The notes beneath the pieces are model-generated. The model made no database searches, had not been told where the DNA came from, and worked only from the letters and a program-made list of their open reading frames with translations. Position numbers and translations under genes: made by a program. A DNA stretch of 22,659 bases, taken from NCBI GenBank assembly GCA_900762125.1, contig CAAFFL010000117.1:1-22659 (forward strand), in the 5' to 3' direction. Of the stretch, positions 7,973 to 14,279 are shown in pieces; position 1 is the stretch's first letter, and every line of letters begins with the position of its first letter. The DNA is from an uncultured Prevotella sp. (lineage in GTDB: Bacteria; Bacteroidota; Bacteroidia; Bacteroidales; Bacteroidaceae).

Positions 7973-8538
7973 AGCGATTGTCTCAAGAGTCAGCACTTTC
8001 TGGTACACGCTTGGTTGGGGGGACAGCTCTTGCTTTACAATATGGCCATCGCAGCTCTGTCTATTTGGACTTCTTTGGCCATATCGAGGATGATAATGCT
8101 GGCTTGCAGAGGATGCTGTCCAACTTGGGTAAGTACACCGTTATATCCGAAGCTAAGAATATAAAGTGCTATGTCCTTGATGGAATAAAACTGGATATCG
8201 TTAACTATGATTATCCATGGATAGACGAACCACTTATTGTAGAAGGCTTGGTCTTGGCATCCCCAAAAGATATAGCGGCAATGAAAATTAATGCCATAGA
8301 AGGACGGGGATCAAAGAAAGATTTTATTGACATATATTTCTTGCTTCAGCATTATACCTTGAAGGAACTGATGGGGTTCTATACAGAGAAATACCCTGAG
8401 CATTCTGAATTTAGAGCACTTATGAGTCTATCTTATTTTGTTGATGCTGATCAACAAGCTTCACCGAAGATGTTCTCAAAAGTGAGTTGGGAAGAAATGA
8501 AAGATCATATTATTAAGCAAGTGAACGATTATAGATAA
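7927..8538 (+). CDS. AbiEii/AbiGii-like nucleotidyltransferase, putative toxin with altered catalytic motif
   Basis: This 203-residue protein matches the AbiEii/AbiGii toxin family of type IV-like toxin-antitoxin and abortive-infection systems, which are nucleotidyltransferases. Visible motifs are LVGGTALALQYGHRSS (29-44), LDFFGH (47-52), IKLDIVNYDYPW (87-98) with Asp90, and PKDIAAMKINAI (113-124) followed by GRGSKKDFIDIYFLL (126-140). In the family the strand after the GG motif normally reads S-x-D-L-D-F-F; here it reads S-V-Y-L-D-F-F, so the first of the two metal-binding Asp residues is Tyr46. This may inactivate the enzyme. The start at 7927 gives the compact family N-terminus; the frame is open farther upstream. 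Its TAA shares an A with the folP ATG (TAATG), so the two are translationally coupled. AT-rich compared with neighbours. Confidence 0.8.
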   Translation: MLETCTILPHTLELLKRLSQESALSGTRLVGGTALALQYGHRSSVYLDFFGHIEDDNAGLQRMLSNLGKYTVISEAKNIKCYVLDGIKLDIVNYDYPWIDEPLIVEGLVLASPKDIAAMKINAIEGRGSKKDFIDIYFLLQHYTLKELMGFYTEKYPEHSEFRALMSLSYFVDADQQASPKMFSKVSWEEMKDHIIKQVNDYR

Positions 8539-9434
8539 TGATAGATTATTCGATTAACGTGCATGGACGGCTGATGAGCCTCGGGAAGCCCTGTGTGATG
8601 GGCATCCTCAACTGCACGCCCGACAGCTTCTTTGCCGGGAGCCGCAAGCAGACGGAGGCCGAGATTGCCGACCGTGCCAACCAGATTATCCAGGAGGGTG
8701 GCCGCATCATCGATGTGGGCGCCTTCTCCACACGTCCCGGTGCCGCAGAGGTGACCGAGGCGGAAGAAATGGCGCGCCTGCGCTTTGCCCTGCCCATCGT
8801 GCGCCGGGAGCAGCCGGATGCCGCAGTCTCCGTGGACACGTTCCGCCCGAATGTGGCGCGGATGGTGGTGGAGGAGCTTGGCGCCGACATCATCAACGAC
8901 GTCTCTGAAGGTGGCATCACCGGCATCGTCGATAAGCCGCTGGACCTGACGGCAGACGCTGCTGATGCAGAGGGCTGTGGCGGCACTGCTGCCGATGAGC
9001 GCTTCGCCAGCTACCCCGCCATCTTCCGGATGATGGGACGCCTGAAAGTACCTTATATATTAATGTCCGTGCAGCCCACGCTCCGTGACATGATGCTGGG
9101 CTTTGCACGGGAGGTGCAGCAACTGCGCGACCTCGCCGTGAAGGACATCATCCTCGACCCGGGCTTCGGCTTTGGCAAGACCATCGAGCAGAACTACACC
9201 ATCCTCCGCGACATGGACCGCCTCTCGGCCTTCGGCCTACCCATCCTCGTCGGCGTCTCCCGCAAGCGGATGATCCACCAACTGCTTGGCACCGATGCCG
9301 ACGGCGCCCTCAACGGCACGACGGTGGTGAACACCCTGGCCCTGGAGCGCGGAGCGAGCATCCTCCGGGTGCACGACGTCCGTGCAGCGGTGGAGGCAAC
9401 GATCATCAACCATCAACTATCAACCATCAACTAA
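8538..9434 (+). CDS. folP: Dihydropteroate synthase
   Basis: FolP condenses 6-hydroxymethyl-dihydropterin pyrophosphate with p-aminobenzoate to form dihydropteroate in folate synthesis, and it is the sulfonamide target. The 298-residue TIM-barrel protein shows MGILNCTPDSF (21-31), a VDTFRPNVA loop (99-107), ADIINDVSEGG (116-126), ILDPGFGFGKTIEQNY (205-220) and VGVSRKRMI (238-246). Residues ~130-160 form an Ala/Asp-rich stretch (DKPLDLTADAADAEGCGGTA) that seems longer than usual for the family. The last ten residues (IINHQLSTIN) are encoded by a 7-base tandem repeat that also supplies the stop codon. It overlaps the upstream toxin-like gene by one base and ends 3 bases before cdaA. Confidence 0.95.
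   Translation: MIDYSINVHGRLMSLGKPCVMGILNCTPDSFFAGSRKQTEAEIADRANQIIQEGGRIIDVGAFSTRPGAAEVTEAEEMARLRFALPIVRREQPDAAVSVDTFRPNVARMVVEELGADIINDVSEGGITGIVDKPLDLTADAADAEGCGGTAADERFASYPAIFRMMGRLKVPYILMSVQPTLRDMMLGFAREVQQLRDLAVKDIILDPGFGFGKTIEQNYTILRDMDRLSAFGLPILVGVSRKRMIHQLLGTDADGALNGTTVVNTLALERGASILRVHDVRAAVEATIINHQLSTIN
9408..9434 (+). repeat. Degenerate heptanucleotide repeat at the 3' end of folP
   Basis: The sequence alternates AACCATC (9408-9414), AACTATC (9415-9421), AACCATC (9422-9428) and AACTAA, about four units of 7 bases. It encodes the C-terminal tail and stop codon of folP and lies directly before the cdaA start. Confidence 0.9.
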
Positions 9435-9437
9435 AGC

Positions 9438-10214
9438 ATGTTTTTCGACTTTGGCATCAAGGACATCATCGACATCTTCCTCGTCGCGCTGATGTTGTTC
9501 TATATCTACCGACTGATGAAGGAGAGTCGGTCGCTGAATGTCTTCGGCGGCATCATCGTCTTCGTCCTCGTCTGGCTCATCGTCACGCAGGTGCTGGAGA
9601 TGCGCCTCCTCGGCGCCATCATGGACAAACTCGTCAGCGTCGGCGTCATCGGACTCATCGTCCTCTTCCAGCAGGAGATTCGCAAGTTTCTCTTCAACCT
9701 CGGCGCCCACCAGCGGGTGAGGGCGTTCATGCGCTTCTTCTCGTCCAATAAGGGCGGCGAACAAGAGGAGGACAAGGCCACCATCATGCCCATCGTCTGG
9801 GCCTGCATGGACATGGCGAAGCAGAAGGTTGGCGCACTCATCGTCATTGAGCGCGCCACACCCCTTGACGATATCATCCAGACGGGCGAGGAAATCGATG
9901 CCAACGTGAACAAACTCTTGATAGAGAACATCTTCTTCAAGAACTCCCCGCTCCACGACGGTGCCATGGTCATCACCAAGAAGCGCATCCGCGCCGCCGG
10001 CTGCATCCTCCCCGTGAGCCACAACATGGATATCCCGAAGGAACTCGGACTGCGCCACCGCGCCGCCATGGGCATCTCGCAGGAGACCGATGCCATCACC
10101 GTGGTGGTCTCCGAGGAGACGGGACGCATCAGCGTGGCGCTGAAGGGACAGTTCCATCTGCGTCTCTCGGCGGAGGAACTCGAGAGCATCCTTGCCCGCG
10201 AGATGGACCAATAG
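9438..10214 (+). CDS. cdaA: Diadenylate cyclase, CdaA type (c-di-AMP synthase)
   Basis: CdaA is a membrane-anchored enzyme that makes cyclic di-AMP from two ATP. The 258-residue protein has N-terminal membrane segments (about 9-25, 36-55 and 62-78), a short linker with FLFNLGAHQRVRAF, and a C-terminal DAC (DisA_N) domain. The active-site motifs are present: DGAM (174-177) in SPLHDGAMVI and RHRAA (206-210) in GLRHRAAMGISQETDA. It starts 3 bases after folP, and a folP-cdaA pairing is familiar in Bacteroidota, so the two are almost certainly in one operon. The cdaR-glmM partners known from Firmicutes are absent here. The second messenger probably serves envelope or osmolyte control, but nothing in the window shows the target. 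Confidence 0.93.
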   Translation: MFFDFGIKDIIDIFLVALMLFYIYRLMKESRSLNVFGGIIVFVLVWLIVTQVLEMRLLGAIMDKLVSVGVIGLIVLFQQEIRKFLFNLGAHQRVRAFMRFFSSNKGGEQEEDKATIMPIVWACMDMAKQKVGALIVIERATPLDDIIQTGEEIDANVNKLLIENIFFKNSPLHDGAMVITKKRIRAAGCILPVSHNMDIPKELGLRHRAAMGISQETDAITVVVSEETGRISVALKGQFHLRLSAEELESILAREMDQ

Positions 10215-10275
10215 CGGTGCATCTGGCTTGCTCCAACATTGTAACCCCGCTGTAGCCATTAAAAAGTATAAATCG

Positions 10276-10307
10276 TTTGGCAGGTCGGGAAAGATTAAGT
10301 AACTTTG
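10276..10307 (+). promoter_or_regulatory. Promoter of pta (Bacteroidota primary sigma type)
   Basis: A perfect -33 TTTG (10276-10279), 20 bases of spacer and a perfect -7 TAACTTTG (10300-10307) match the Bacteroidota consensus TTTG-N19-21-TAnnTTTG. Transcription should begin near 10314, giving a leader of about 36 bases before the pta ATG at 10350. Confidence 0.85.
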
Positions 10308-10349
10308 CAACAGAAACTATAACAATCTTAACGAATAAGGTTTAAATAA

Positions 10350-11393
10350 ATGAGTTTATTAGAACAAATCGTAGCGCGTGCTAAGGCAAACAAGCAGCGC
10401 ATCGTGCTCCCCGAGGCAGAGGAGGAGCGTACCCTGAAGGCTGCCGACAAGGTGCTGGCTGATGACATCGCCGACCTCATCCTCATTGGTAACCCCGCAA
10501 ACATCAAGAAAGAGGCTGAAGAGTGGGGCCTGAAGAACATCGACAAGGCCACCATCGTCGACCCGATGAACAACCCCAAGACTGAGGAGTATGCCGCACT
10601 GCTCGCTGAGCTCCGCAAGAAGAAGGGCATGACCATCGAGCAGGCCACCGAGCTGGTGACGAAGAACAACCTCTACCTGGGCTGCATGATCATCAAGACG
10701 GGTGACGCTGACGGACAGATCTCCGGTGCTCTCTCCACGACGGGCGACACGCTGCGTCCTGCCCTGCAGATCATCAAGTGCGCTCCCGGCATCAACTGCG
10801 TCTCGGGTGTTATGCTCCTCGTGAGCAAGGAGACCCAGTACGGTGAGAATGGCGTGGTGCTCCTCAGCGACGTCGCCGTGACGCCGAACCCCACGGCCGA
10901 CCAGCTCGCAAAGTTCGCTTACTGCACCGCCCAGACCGCCAAGAGCATCGCCGGCATCGCTGATCCCCGCATCGCCATGCTGAGCTTCTCCACGAAGGGC
11001 TCTGCCAAGGACGCCAAGGACAAGGCTACGGGCAAGAGCGTATACATCATCGACAAGGTCATCGAGGCAACACAGATTGCTCACGAGAAGTATCCCGAGC
11101 TGAAGGTCGACGGCGAGCTGCAGGCCGACGCTGCTCTCGTGCCCTCTGTTGGTGCGAAGAAGGCTCCGGGCTCCGAGATCGCTGGTAAGGCCAACGTCCT
11201 CATCGTGCCGAACCTTGAGGTGGGCAACATCGGCTACAAGCTGGTGCAGCGCCTCGGTGGAGCCATTGCCATCGGCCCGATCCTCCAGGGTATCGCCCGT
11301 CCGGTCAACGACCTCAGCCGTGGCTGCTCGGTCGACGACATCTACTACATGGTAGCGATAACTTCTTGTCAAGCTCAAGATGCTAAGGCGTAA
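10350..11393 (+). CDS. pta: Phosphate acetyltransferase
   Basis: Pta converts acetyl-CoA and phosphate to acetyl phosphate and CoA in the cytoplasm, the first step of acetate formation, and it is reversible for acetate assimilation. The 347-residue protein is the short form without the extra N-terminal domains of the enterobacterial enzyme. Recognisable segments are RIVLPEAEEERTLKAADKVL (18-37), GQISGALSTTGDTLRPALQI (122-141), VTPNPTADQLAKFA (176-189), VDGELQADAALVPSVGAKK (252-270) and ANVLIVPNLEVGNIGYKLVQ (280-299) followed by RLGGAIAIGPILQG. It has its own strong promoter and is followed 30 bases later by ackA, the standard operon order. Confidence 0.95.
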   Translation: MSLLEQIVARAKANKQRIVLPEAEEERTLKAADKVLADDIADLILIGNPANIKKEAEEWGLKNIDKATIVDPMNNPKTEEYAALLAELRKKKGMTIEQATELVTKNNLYLGCMIIKTGDADGQISGALSTTGDTLRPALQIIKCAPGINCVSGVMLLVSKETQYGENGVVLLSDVAVTPNPTADQLAKFAYCTAQTAKSIAGIADPRIAMLSFSTKGSAKDAKDKATGKSVYIIDKVIEATQIAHEKYPELKVDGELQADAALVPSVGAKKAPGSEIAGKANVLIVPNLEVGNIGYKLVQRLGGAIAIGPILQGIARPVNDLSRGCSVDDIYYMVAITSCQAQDAKA

Positions 11394-11423
11394 CTATAAA
11401 ACAACAACAATCAACATCTATCT

Positions 11424-12626
11424 ATGAAAGTTCTTGTATTAAATTGCGGAAGTAGTTCCATTAAGTATAAGCTGTATGACATGGCCGACGAGAGCGTGCT
11501 CGCACAGGGTGGTGCTGAGCGCATCGGCCTCGACGAGGCCTTCGTGAAGGTGAAGATGGCCGACGGCAGCAAGGAGAAGATCATGCACGACATGCCCGAC
11601 CACAAGGAGGGTGTGCGCTTCGTGCTCAGCCTCCTCTGCGACGAGAAGTACGGTTGTCTGAAGAGCCTCGACGAGATCGACGCTGTCGGTCACCGCATCG
11701 TGCAGGGTGGCGACCTCTTCGAGAAGAGCTGCATCGTCACACCCAAGGTGGAGGAAGGCATCGCGAGCCTCATTGATCTCGCACCCGTGCACAACAAGGG
11801 CCACCTCGCCGGCATCAAGGCCGTTGACGCCGTGCTGCCGAAGGTGCCGCAGGTGACAGTCTTCGACAACGCCTTCCACAGCACCATGCCCGACTATGCT
11901 TACCTCTACGCTGTGCCCTACGAGTTCTACAAGAACTGGCACGTGCGCCGCTACGGCTTCCACGGAACGAGCCACCGCTATGTCTCTCACCGTGTGTGCG
12001 AGTTCCTCGGCGTGGACATCACCAAGCAGAAGATCATCACCTGCCACATCGGCAATGGCGCTTCCGTCGCTGCCGTGAAGTATGGCAAAGTCATCGACAC
12101 TTCCATGGGCCTCACCCCGCTGGCAGGTCTGATGATGGGTTCTCGCTCGGGCGACATCGATCCGAGTGCCGTGACCTATCTGATGCAGAAGACTGGCATG
12201 GGTCCGCAGGAGATGGCCGACTTCCTCAACAAGAAGAGCGGCGTGCTCGGCATCTCCGGCATCTCCAGCGATATGCGTGAGATTGAGGATGCTGACAACA
12301 AGGGCGACAAGATGGCGCACCTCGCTTTGGAGATGTACAACTACCGCATTAAGAAGTACATCGGCGCCTACGCTGCTGCAATGAACGGTGTCGACATCAT
12401 CGTCTGGACCGCCGGCGTTGGCGAGAACCAGGAAGGCGTCCGCTGGGATAGCTGCTCCGGTCTGGAGTATCTCGGCGTGAAGATGGACAAGGAGCGCAAC
12501 CACGTGCGTGGCAAGGAGCAGATCCTCTCTGCCGACGACTCGAAGGTGAAGGTTGTCATGATTCCCACCGACGAGGAGATCGTCATCGCACGCGACACCG
12601 TCGAGCTGGTAAGCAAGAAAGCTTAA
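11424..12626 (+). CDS. ackA: Acetate kinase
   Basis: AckA transfers the phosphate of acetyl phosphate to ADP, yielding ATP and acetate. The 400-residue length and numbering match the well-studied Methanosarcina enzyme: Asn7 in VLNCGSSSIKYKLYD, Arg91 in GHRIVQGG, catalytic Asp148 in VFDNAFHSTMP, His180 in GFHGTSHRYVSHR, Arg241 in MGSRSGDIDPS and Glu384 in IPTDEEIVIARD. All expected active-site residues are present, so the enzyme should be functional. It is co-transcribed with pta. Its stop is followed at once by a large nested inverted-repeat region that may act as a terminator or be an inserted element. Confidence 0.97.
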   Translation: MKVLVLNCGSSSIKYKLYDMADESVLAQGGAERIGLDEAFVKVKMADGSKEKIMHDMPDHKEGVRFVLSLLCDEKYGCLKSLDEIDAVGHRIVQGGDLFEKSCIVTPKVEEGIASLIDLAPVHNKGHLAGIKAVDAVLPKVPQVTVFDNAFHSTMPDYAYLYAVPYEFYKNWHVRRYGFHGTSHRYVSHRVCEFLGVDITKQKIITCHIGNGASVAAVKYGKVIDTSMGLTPLAGLMMGSRSGDIDPSAVTYLMQKTGMGPQEMADFLNKKSGVLGISGISSDMREIEDADNKGDKMAHLALEMYNYRIKKYIGAYAAAMNGVDIIVWTAGVGENQEGVRWDSCSGLEYLGVKMDKERNHVRGKEQILSADDSKVKVVMIPTDEEIVIARDTVELVSKKA

Positions 12627-12632
12627 TCATAA

Positions 12633-12836
12633 AGCCTCGAAGAGGATAAATTAGGTTAATCGACGGTGAAACCGTCGGCAAGGTGACAGGGTGGGGCTGA
12701 TCAGCTTCGAAGATGCTGAACATAACTGGATGTTCAAACTCTTCGAGTCTGGTCAACCCCACCTGCTTTTCCGCTGGTTCCATTCCGCTTCGCTCCATTC
12801 CACAAGCGGTTAACCGCATTTAGCCTCTTCGAGGCT
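12633..12836 (+). repeat. Nested inverted-repeat element between ackA and the sugar kinase gene
   Basis: Outer arms at 12633-12662 and 12807-12836 are inverted copies matching at 26 of 30 positions, with a perfect 13-base tip AGCCTCGAAGAGG. Inside lie three further structures. The first is a perfect 7-bp hairpin CGACGGTGAAACCGTCG (12661-12677). The second is a long imperfect hairpin with arms 12690-12723 and 12730-12763 (27 of 34 matched, 6-base loop). The third is a hairpin CCGCTT/AAGCGG (12785-12790 with 12804-12809), next to the palindrome GCGGTTAACCGC (12806-12817). The 232-base gap between ackA and the kinase is filled almost entirely by this. It could be a small non-autonomous mobile element or a structured RNA/terminator. 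No coding potential and no target duplication were seen. Confidence 0.75.
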
Positions 12837-12871
12837 GTCCTTCCCATTCCTTGGGATAAATGTTTTTGTTA

Positions 12872-13909
12872 ATGAAAATCGTTACTTTCGGTGAGATCAT
12901 GCTGCGGCTGTCGAAGCACGGCAGCCAGCGGCTGTTTCAGAGTGGGCCCTTCGATGCCAACTATGGTGGTTCGGAGGCCAACGTTGCCGTGAGCCTCGCG
13001 CAACTCGGCGACCGGGTGGAGTACGTCACCCGTGTGCCGGACAATGGCATTGGCGAAGCGGCACTCCTGCATCTGCGGGAGTATGGCCTCAACGTCAGCC
13101 ACTGCGTGCGTGGTGGCAAGCGCATGGGCAGCTATTATTTTGAGCCGTCGGCATCGATGCGAGGCTCAAGTGTGGTCTACGATCGTGATGACTCGGCGTT
13201 CAACACGCTGGAGTATGGCGACATCGACTGGGAACCGATCTTCCACGACGCAGGCCTCTTCCATTGCTCTGGCATCACCTGCGCCACGTCGCAGGCCGCC
13301 CTCGACACCACGATGGACGCTGTGCGCATGGCTGATGAGCGTGGCATTGAGCTTACCTGCGACATCAACTACCGCGCCAATCTGTGGAAATACCCTGGTG
13401 CCGATGCGCAGAAGACGTTGCGTGAACTGGCTTCCTACAGTCAGTTCATCTTTGGCGATCAGAACGAGTGGCGCGTGGTGAGCGGCATGGATCCCATACC
13501 TTTCACCGCCCTCGACGAGAGCTATCAGTGGGATGTGGCTGCCTACCAGCGCTACTTCGACCGCCTGCACGAGCTCTTCCCCCGCTGTAAGCGCATGCTC
13601 ATGGCGCACCGCAACCAGCTCTCCTTCCAGCATCATGTCAATGCCGGCGTGCTCTGGGCCGAGGGCAAGCTCTACTTCTCCCGCATCTACGACATCCAGC
13701 CCATCGTCGATCAGATGGGTGTGGGTGATGCCTGGGTGGCGGCGTTCATTCATGCCCGTCAGAAGTGGCCGGAGGATGAACAGCGTTGTCTGGACTTCTC
13801 CGTCTCTGCCTCGGCCCTGAAGAACACCATCGCCGGTGACCAGAACCTGGTCAGCGAGCAGGAGATCCTCACGAACATGACCTCCCACGGCGGACGCATC
13901 GTCAGGTAG
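12872..13909 (+). CDS. kdgK: PfkB-family carbohydrate kinase, 2-dehydro-3-deoxygluconokinase-like
   Basis: A ribokinase/PfkB-fold sugar kinase of 345 residues, best resembling KdgK, which phosphorylates 2-keto-3-deoxygluconate to KDPG during uronate breakdown. Seen near the start are VTFGEIMLRLSKHG (3-16) and NYGGSEANVAVSLAQLGDRV (35-54), the PfkB substrate-binding GG..N motif. Farther on are CDINYRANLW and, near the C-terminus, DQMGVGDAWVAAF, the anion-hole/catalytic-base motif, with GVGD in place of the usual GAGD. I chose the ATG at 12872 (MKIVTFGEIM, the family-like start); an in-frame ATG at 12860 would add four residues. The usual partner eda (KDPG aldolase) is not beside it. The gene stands alone between the inverted-repeat element and a strong terminator. 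Sugar specificity is inferred. Confidence 0.85.
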   Translation: MKIVTFGEIMLRLSKHGSQRLFQSGPFDANYGGSEANVAVSLAQLGDRVEYVTRVPDNGIGEAALLHLREYGLNVSHCVRGGKRMGSYYFEPSASMRGSSVVYDRDDSAFNTLEYGDIDWEPIFHDAGLFHCSGITCATSQAALDTTMDAVRMADERGIELTCDINYRANLWKYPGADAQKTLRELASYSQFIFGDQNEWRVVSGMDPIPFTALDESYQWDVAAYQRYFDRLHELFPRCKRMLMAHRNQLSFQHHVNAGVLWAEGKLYFSRIYDIQPIVDQMGVGDAWVAAFIHARQKWPEDEQRCLDFSVSASALKNTIAGDQNLVSEQEILTNMTSHGGRIVR

Positions 13910-13930
13910 AGTTACACCTTATTATATAAG

Positions 13931-13970
13931 AATGCCAAGCAGAACCGTCTGATTCATGCTTGGCATTTTT
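13931..13970 (+). terminator. Rho-independent terminator after the sugar kinase gene
   Basis: A perfect 10-bp stem AATGCCAAGC (13931-13940) / GCTTGGCATT (13958-13967) with a 17-base loop runs directly into a T tract ending at 13970. It lies 22 bases after the kinase stop codon and separates it from the next operon. Confidence 0.88.
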
Positions 13971-14012
13971 GTTCTACCACATTTGTGGTAGGCGAAATAC
14001 CATTATCGGGCG

Positions 14013-14044
14013 ATTGTGGTATCCGCGAAATCGCCGTACCTTTG
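14013..14044 (+). promoter_or_regulatory. Promoter of the leader-peptide/SusCD operon
   Basis: A perfect -7 TACCTTTG (14037-14044) is preceded at exactly 20 bases by ATTG (14013-14016), three of four matches to the -33 TTTG. Transcription should start near 14051, leaving a leader of about 230 nt before the first large gene. The leader contains a short Cys-rich frame and several hairpins. Confidence 0.75.
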
Positions 14045-14084
14045 CAACAGATAAATGAAAGATTTGTTTTAACTGTTTTTGTAT

Positions 14085-14174
14085 ATGACAAAGAGTTTCA
14101 CCATCACCATGAGCCCCGCCGCTTGCAACGCTTGTTGCAAGATGATGCGAATGCGCAGCTGCTGTTGCGCATAA
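14085..14174 (+). CDS. Cys/Met-rich 29-residue leader peptide, candidate attenuation sensor
   Basis: An ATG at 14085 opens a 29-codon frame ending in TAA at 14172-14174. The peptide starts MTKSFTITMSPAACNACC, continues KMMRMRSCCCA, and contains 6 Cys (positions 14, 17, 18, 26, 27, 28) and 5 Met. Such a sulfur-residue density is far from chance. The frame lies 34 bases after the predicted transcript start. Two hairpins overlap its Cys codons: CTTGCAAC/GTTGCAAG (14122-14141) and ATGCGCAGC/GTTGCGCAT (14151-14172, one G-U pair). A terminator-like structure follows at 14184-14234. Together this is the layout of a ribosome-stalling leader peptide sensing charged tRNA-Cys (or Met), upstream of an uptake operon. 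I do not recognise a named family. An alternative is a metal-binding microprotein. Confidence 0.65.
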   Translation: MTKSFTITMSPAACNACCKMMRMRSCCCA

Positions 14175-14183
14175 GATAATCTC

Positions 14184-14234
14184 ATGGCGATGGGTAACCT
14201 CTTGTCAGCCCCGCCCCCCTTCCATTTTTTTTTT
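14184..14234 (+). terminator. Candidate attenuator (terminator plus competing arm) in the operon leader
   Basis: ATGG (14184-14187) and GGG (14192-14194) can pair with CCC (14217-14219) and CCAT (14222-14225), directly followed by ten T residues (14225-14234). An alternative stem pairs GGCG/GGG (14186-14194) with CCC/CGCC (14209-14215). The 9-base AGCCCCGCC of the 3' arm (14207-14215) also occurs at 14112-14120, within leader codons 10-12. That upstream copy could capture the GGCG..GGG arm and prevent the terminator from forming. Confidence 0.55.
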
Positions 14235-14279
14235 AGCTTTTAAAGGATTAACTCACCAATATTAATAAGGAGAAAGAGT

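Noticed and set aside
10359..11378. Long open frame antisense to pta (339 codons)
   Set aside because: It is a shadow of the GC-rich pta coding strand; the sense frame is an unmistakable Pta, and the antisense product has no recognisable domain and an Arg/Asp/Val/Leu-biased composition.
11439..12503. Long open frame antisense to ackA (354 codons)
   Set aside because: ackA with all catalytic residues occupies the other strand; the antisense translation is low-complexity His/Val/Ala-rich and has no promoter or start context.
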